From contig CATZTY010000069.1 in NCBI GenBank assembly GCA_958424475.1, forward strand, positions 1-5,966: a stretch of 5,966 nt of DNA. The letters are read 5' to 3'. Position numbers and translations under genes: made by a program. Below are positions 5,487 through 5,966 of the stretch, piece after piece. The DNA is from an uncultured Collinsella sp. (GTDB lineage Bacteria > Actinomycetota > Coriobacteriia > Coriobacteriales > Coriobacteriaceae). Positions within the stretch are counted from its first letter, which is position 1, and the number at the start of each line of letters is the position of its first letter. Below the pieces are notes generated by a model. The model was given only the letters and a program-made list of their open reading frames with translations. It was not told where the DNA came from and made no database searches.

Positions 5487-5966
5487 TTATGAAGCGTCGG
5501 CGGCCATGTGCGCAAGCGCCTCAACGAGCTCCTGCGAGCTCACGGGTTTACTCAGGTGCGCGTCCATGCCTGCCTCACGCGAAAGCCTGCGGTCGTCGGC
5601 AAAGGCGTTGGCGCTCACGGCGATAATCGGCGTGGTCGCGGCATCCTCGCGATCGAGTGCTCGAATTCGACGCGTGGTCTCAAGGCCATCGATGCCGGGC
5701 ATCATGATGTCCATCAACACCACGTCGTACTCGTGCGGTGCGCTTGCGGCAAACGCCTCAACGGCAGACTCACCATCCTTGGCATGCGTCACGACGGCAC
5801 CGGCACGGCCGAGCGTAAACTGCGCGATCTCGGCATTCAGATCGTTATCCTCTACGAGCAAAACACGCAAGCCCTGGAGCGCATCGCCATCGTCCGCCTC
5901 CACGCGAACTGCCTGAGGAATCTCGGAGCGCTTGCATTTCTCGAACGGCAGGCGGATGGTAAACGT
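5487..5966 (-). CDS. Hybrid sensor histidine kinase, C-terminal fragment (ATPase end plus receiver; cut by right edge)
   Basis: The frame is open from the window edge to TAA at 5489-5487, giving 159 residues of a larger protein. The first residues, TFTIRLPFE, match the last strand of a histidine kinase ATPase domain (compare TTFYVEIPL in the other kinase). A short linker leads to a receiver domain with E39/D40, phospho-acceptor D86 in LMDIMMP, S118 in the switch position and K140 in HLSKP. The GTG at 5903 is internal, not a true start, because coding similarity continues upstream of it. The protein ends 19 residues after the HLSKP motif, so it has no Hpt domain either. Aligned without gaps to the receiver of the plus-strand kinase, it matches at about 58 of 109 positions by my count, so the two are related paralogues. 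The sensor region lies outside the window. Confidence 0.9.
   Translation of the reverse strand, partial: TFTIRLPFEKCKRSEIPQAVRVEADDGDALQGLRVLLVEDNDLNAEIAQFTLGRAGAVVTHAKDGESAVEAFAASAPHEYDVVLMDIMMPGIDGLETTRRIRALDREDAATTPIIAVSANAFADDRRLSREAGMDAHLSKPVSSQELVEALAHMAADAS

Noticed and set aside
5487..5903. The minus-strand receiver as a stand-alone response regulator starting at GTG 5903
   Set aside because: The frame continues upstream to the window edge with residues matching the end of a kinase ATPase domain, so this is the tail of a hybrid kinase.
5506..5916. Plus-strand open frame of 136 codons at the right end
   Set aside because: It is the exact antisense of the receiver domain, which carries all the expected catalytic residues on the minus strand.

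Overview
The window is moderately GC-rich bacterial chromosome (I estimate high 50s percent GC by eye). It holds five protein genes or gene fragments and short intergenic regions. The best guess for the host is a gut actinobacterium of the class Coriobacteriia, such as Collinsella. The reasons are the base composition, a hybrid kinase with a Venus-flytrap sensor next to a second hybrid kinase, a NimA-like flavoprotein, and an intergenic palindrome of a style I associate with that group. This is inference; no rRNA or other marker gene is present.

Left part (1-1893), all on the minus strand. Reading leftward from 1893, there is a minimal two-helix potassium-type channel (141 aa). A 36-base gap separates it from a LOG/TIGR00730 phosphoribohydrolase (177 aa). 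After a further 125 bases, which contain a plausible promoter and overlapping inverted repeats, comes the N-terminal 257 residues of a ClC-family chloride channel or transporter that runs off the left edge. Two ion pathways lie on one strand with a nucleotide-metabolism enzyme between them.

Divergent intergenic region (1894-2091). It contains a 58-base imperfect palindrome resembling a REP/BIME repeat, a second smaller hairpin, and the start region of the next gene.

Right part (2092-5966). A 934-aa hybrid sensor histidine kinase on the plus strand has a signal peptide, two tandem extracellular solute-binding (Venus-flytrap) domains, one membrane helix, a histidine kinase core and a receiver domain. 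It lacks HAMP, PAS and Hpt domains. A 159-aa pyridoxamine-5'-phosphate-oxidase-like (NimA-type) flavoprotein follows 41 bases later with no visible terminator between, so the two may be cotranscribed. A perfect 15-bp stem-loop then separates it from a convergent gene on the minus strand. Only the C-terminal 159 codons of that gene are visible: the end of a kinase ATPase domain plus a receiver. Its receiver matches that of the first kinase without gaps, at about half of the positions.

Neither kinase has a DNA-binding response regulator or Hpt protein in view, so the signalling output must lie elsewhere. I see no CRISPR array, tRNA, rRNA, transposase or clearly novel system. The most unusual items are the two-flytrap kinase architecture, the pair of convergent hybrid kinases, and the intergenic palindrome.
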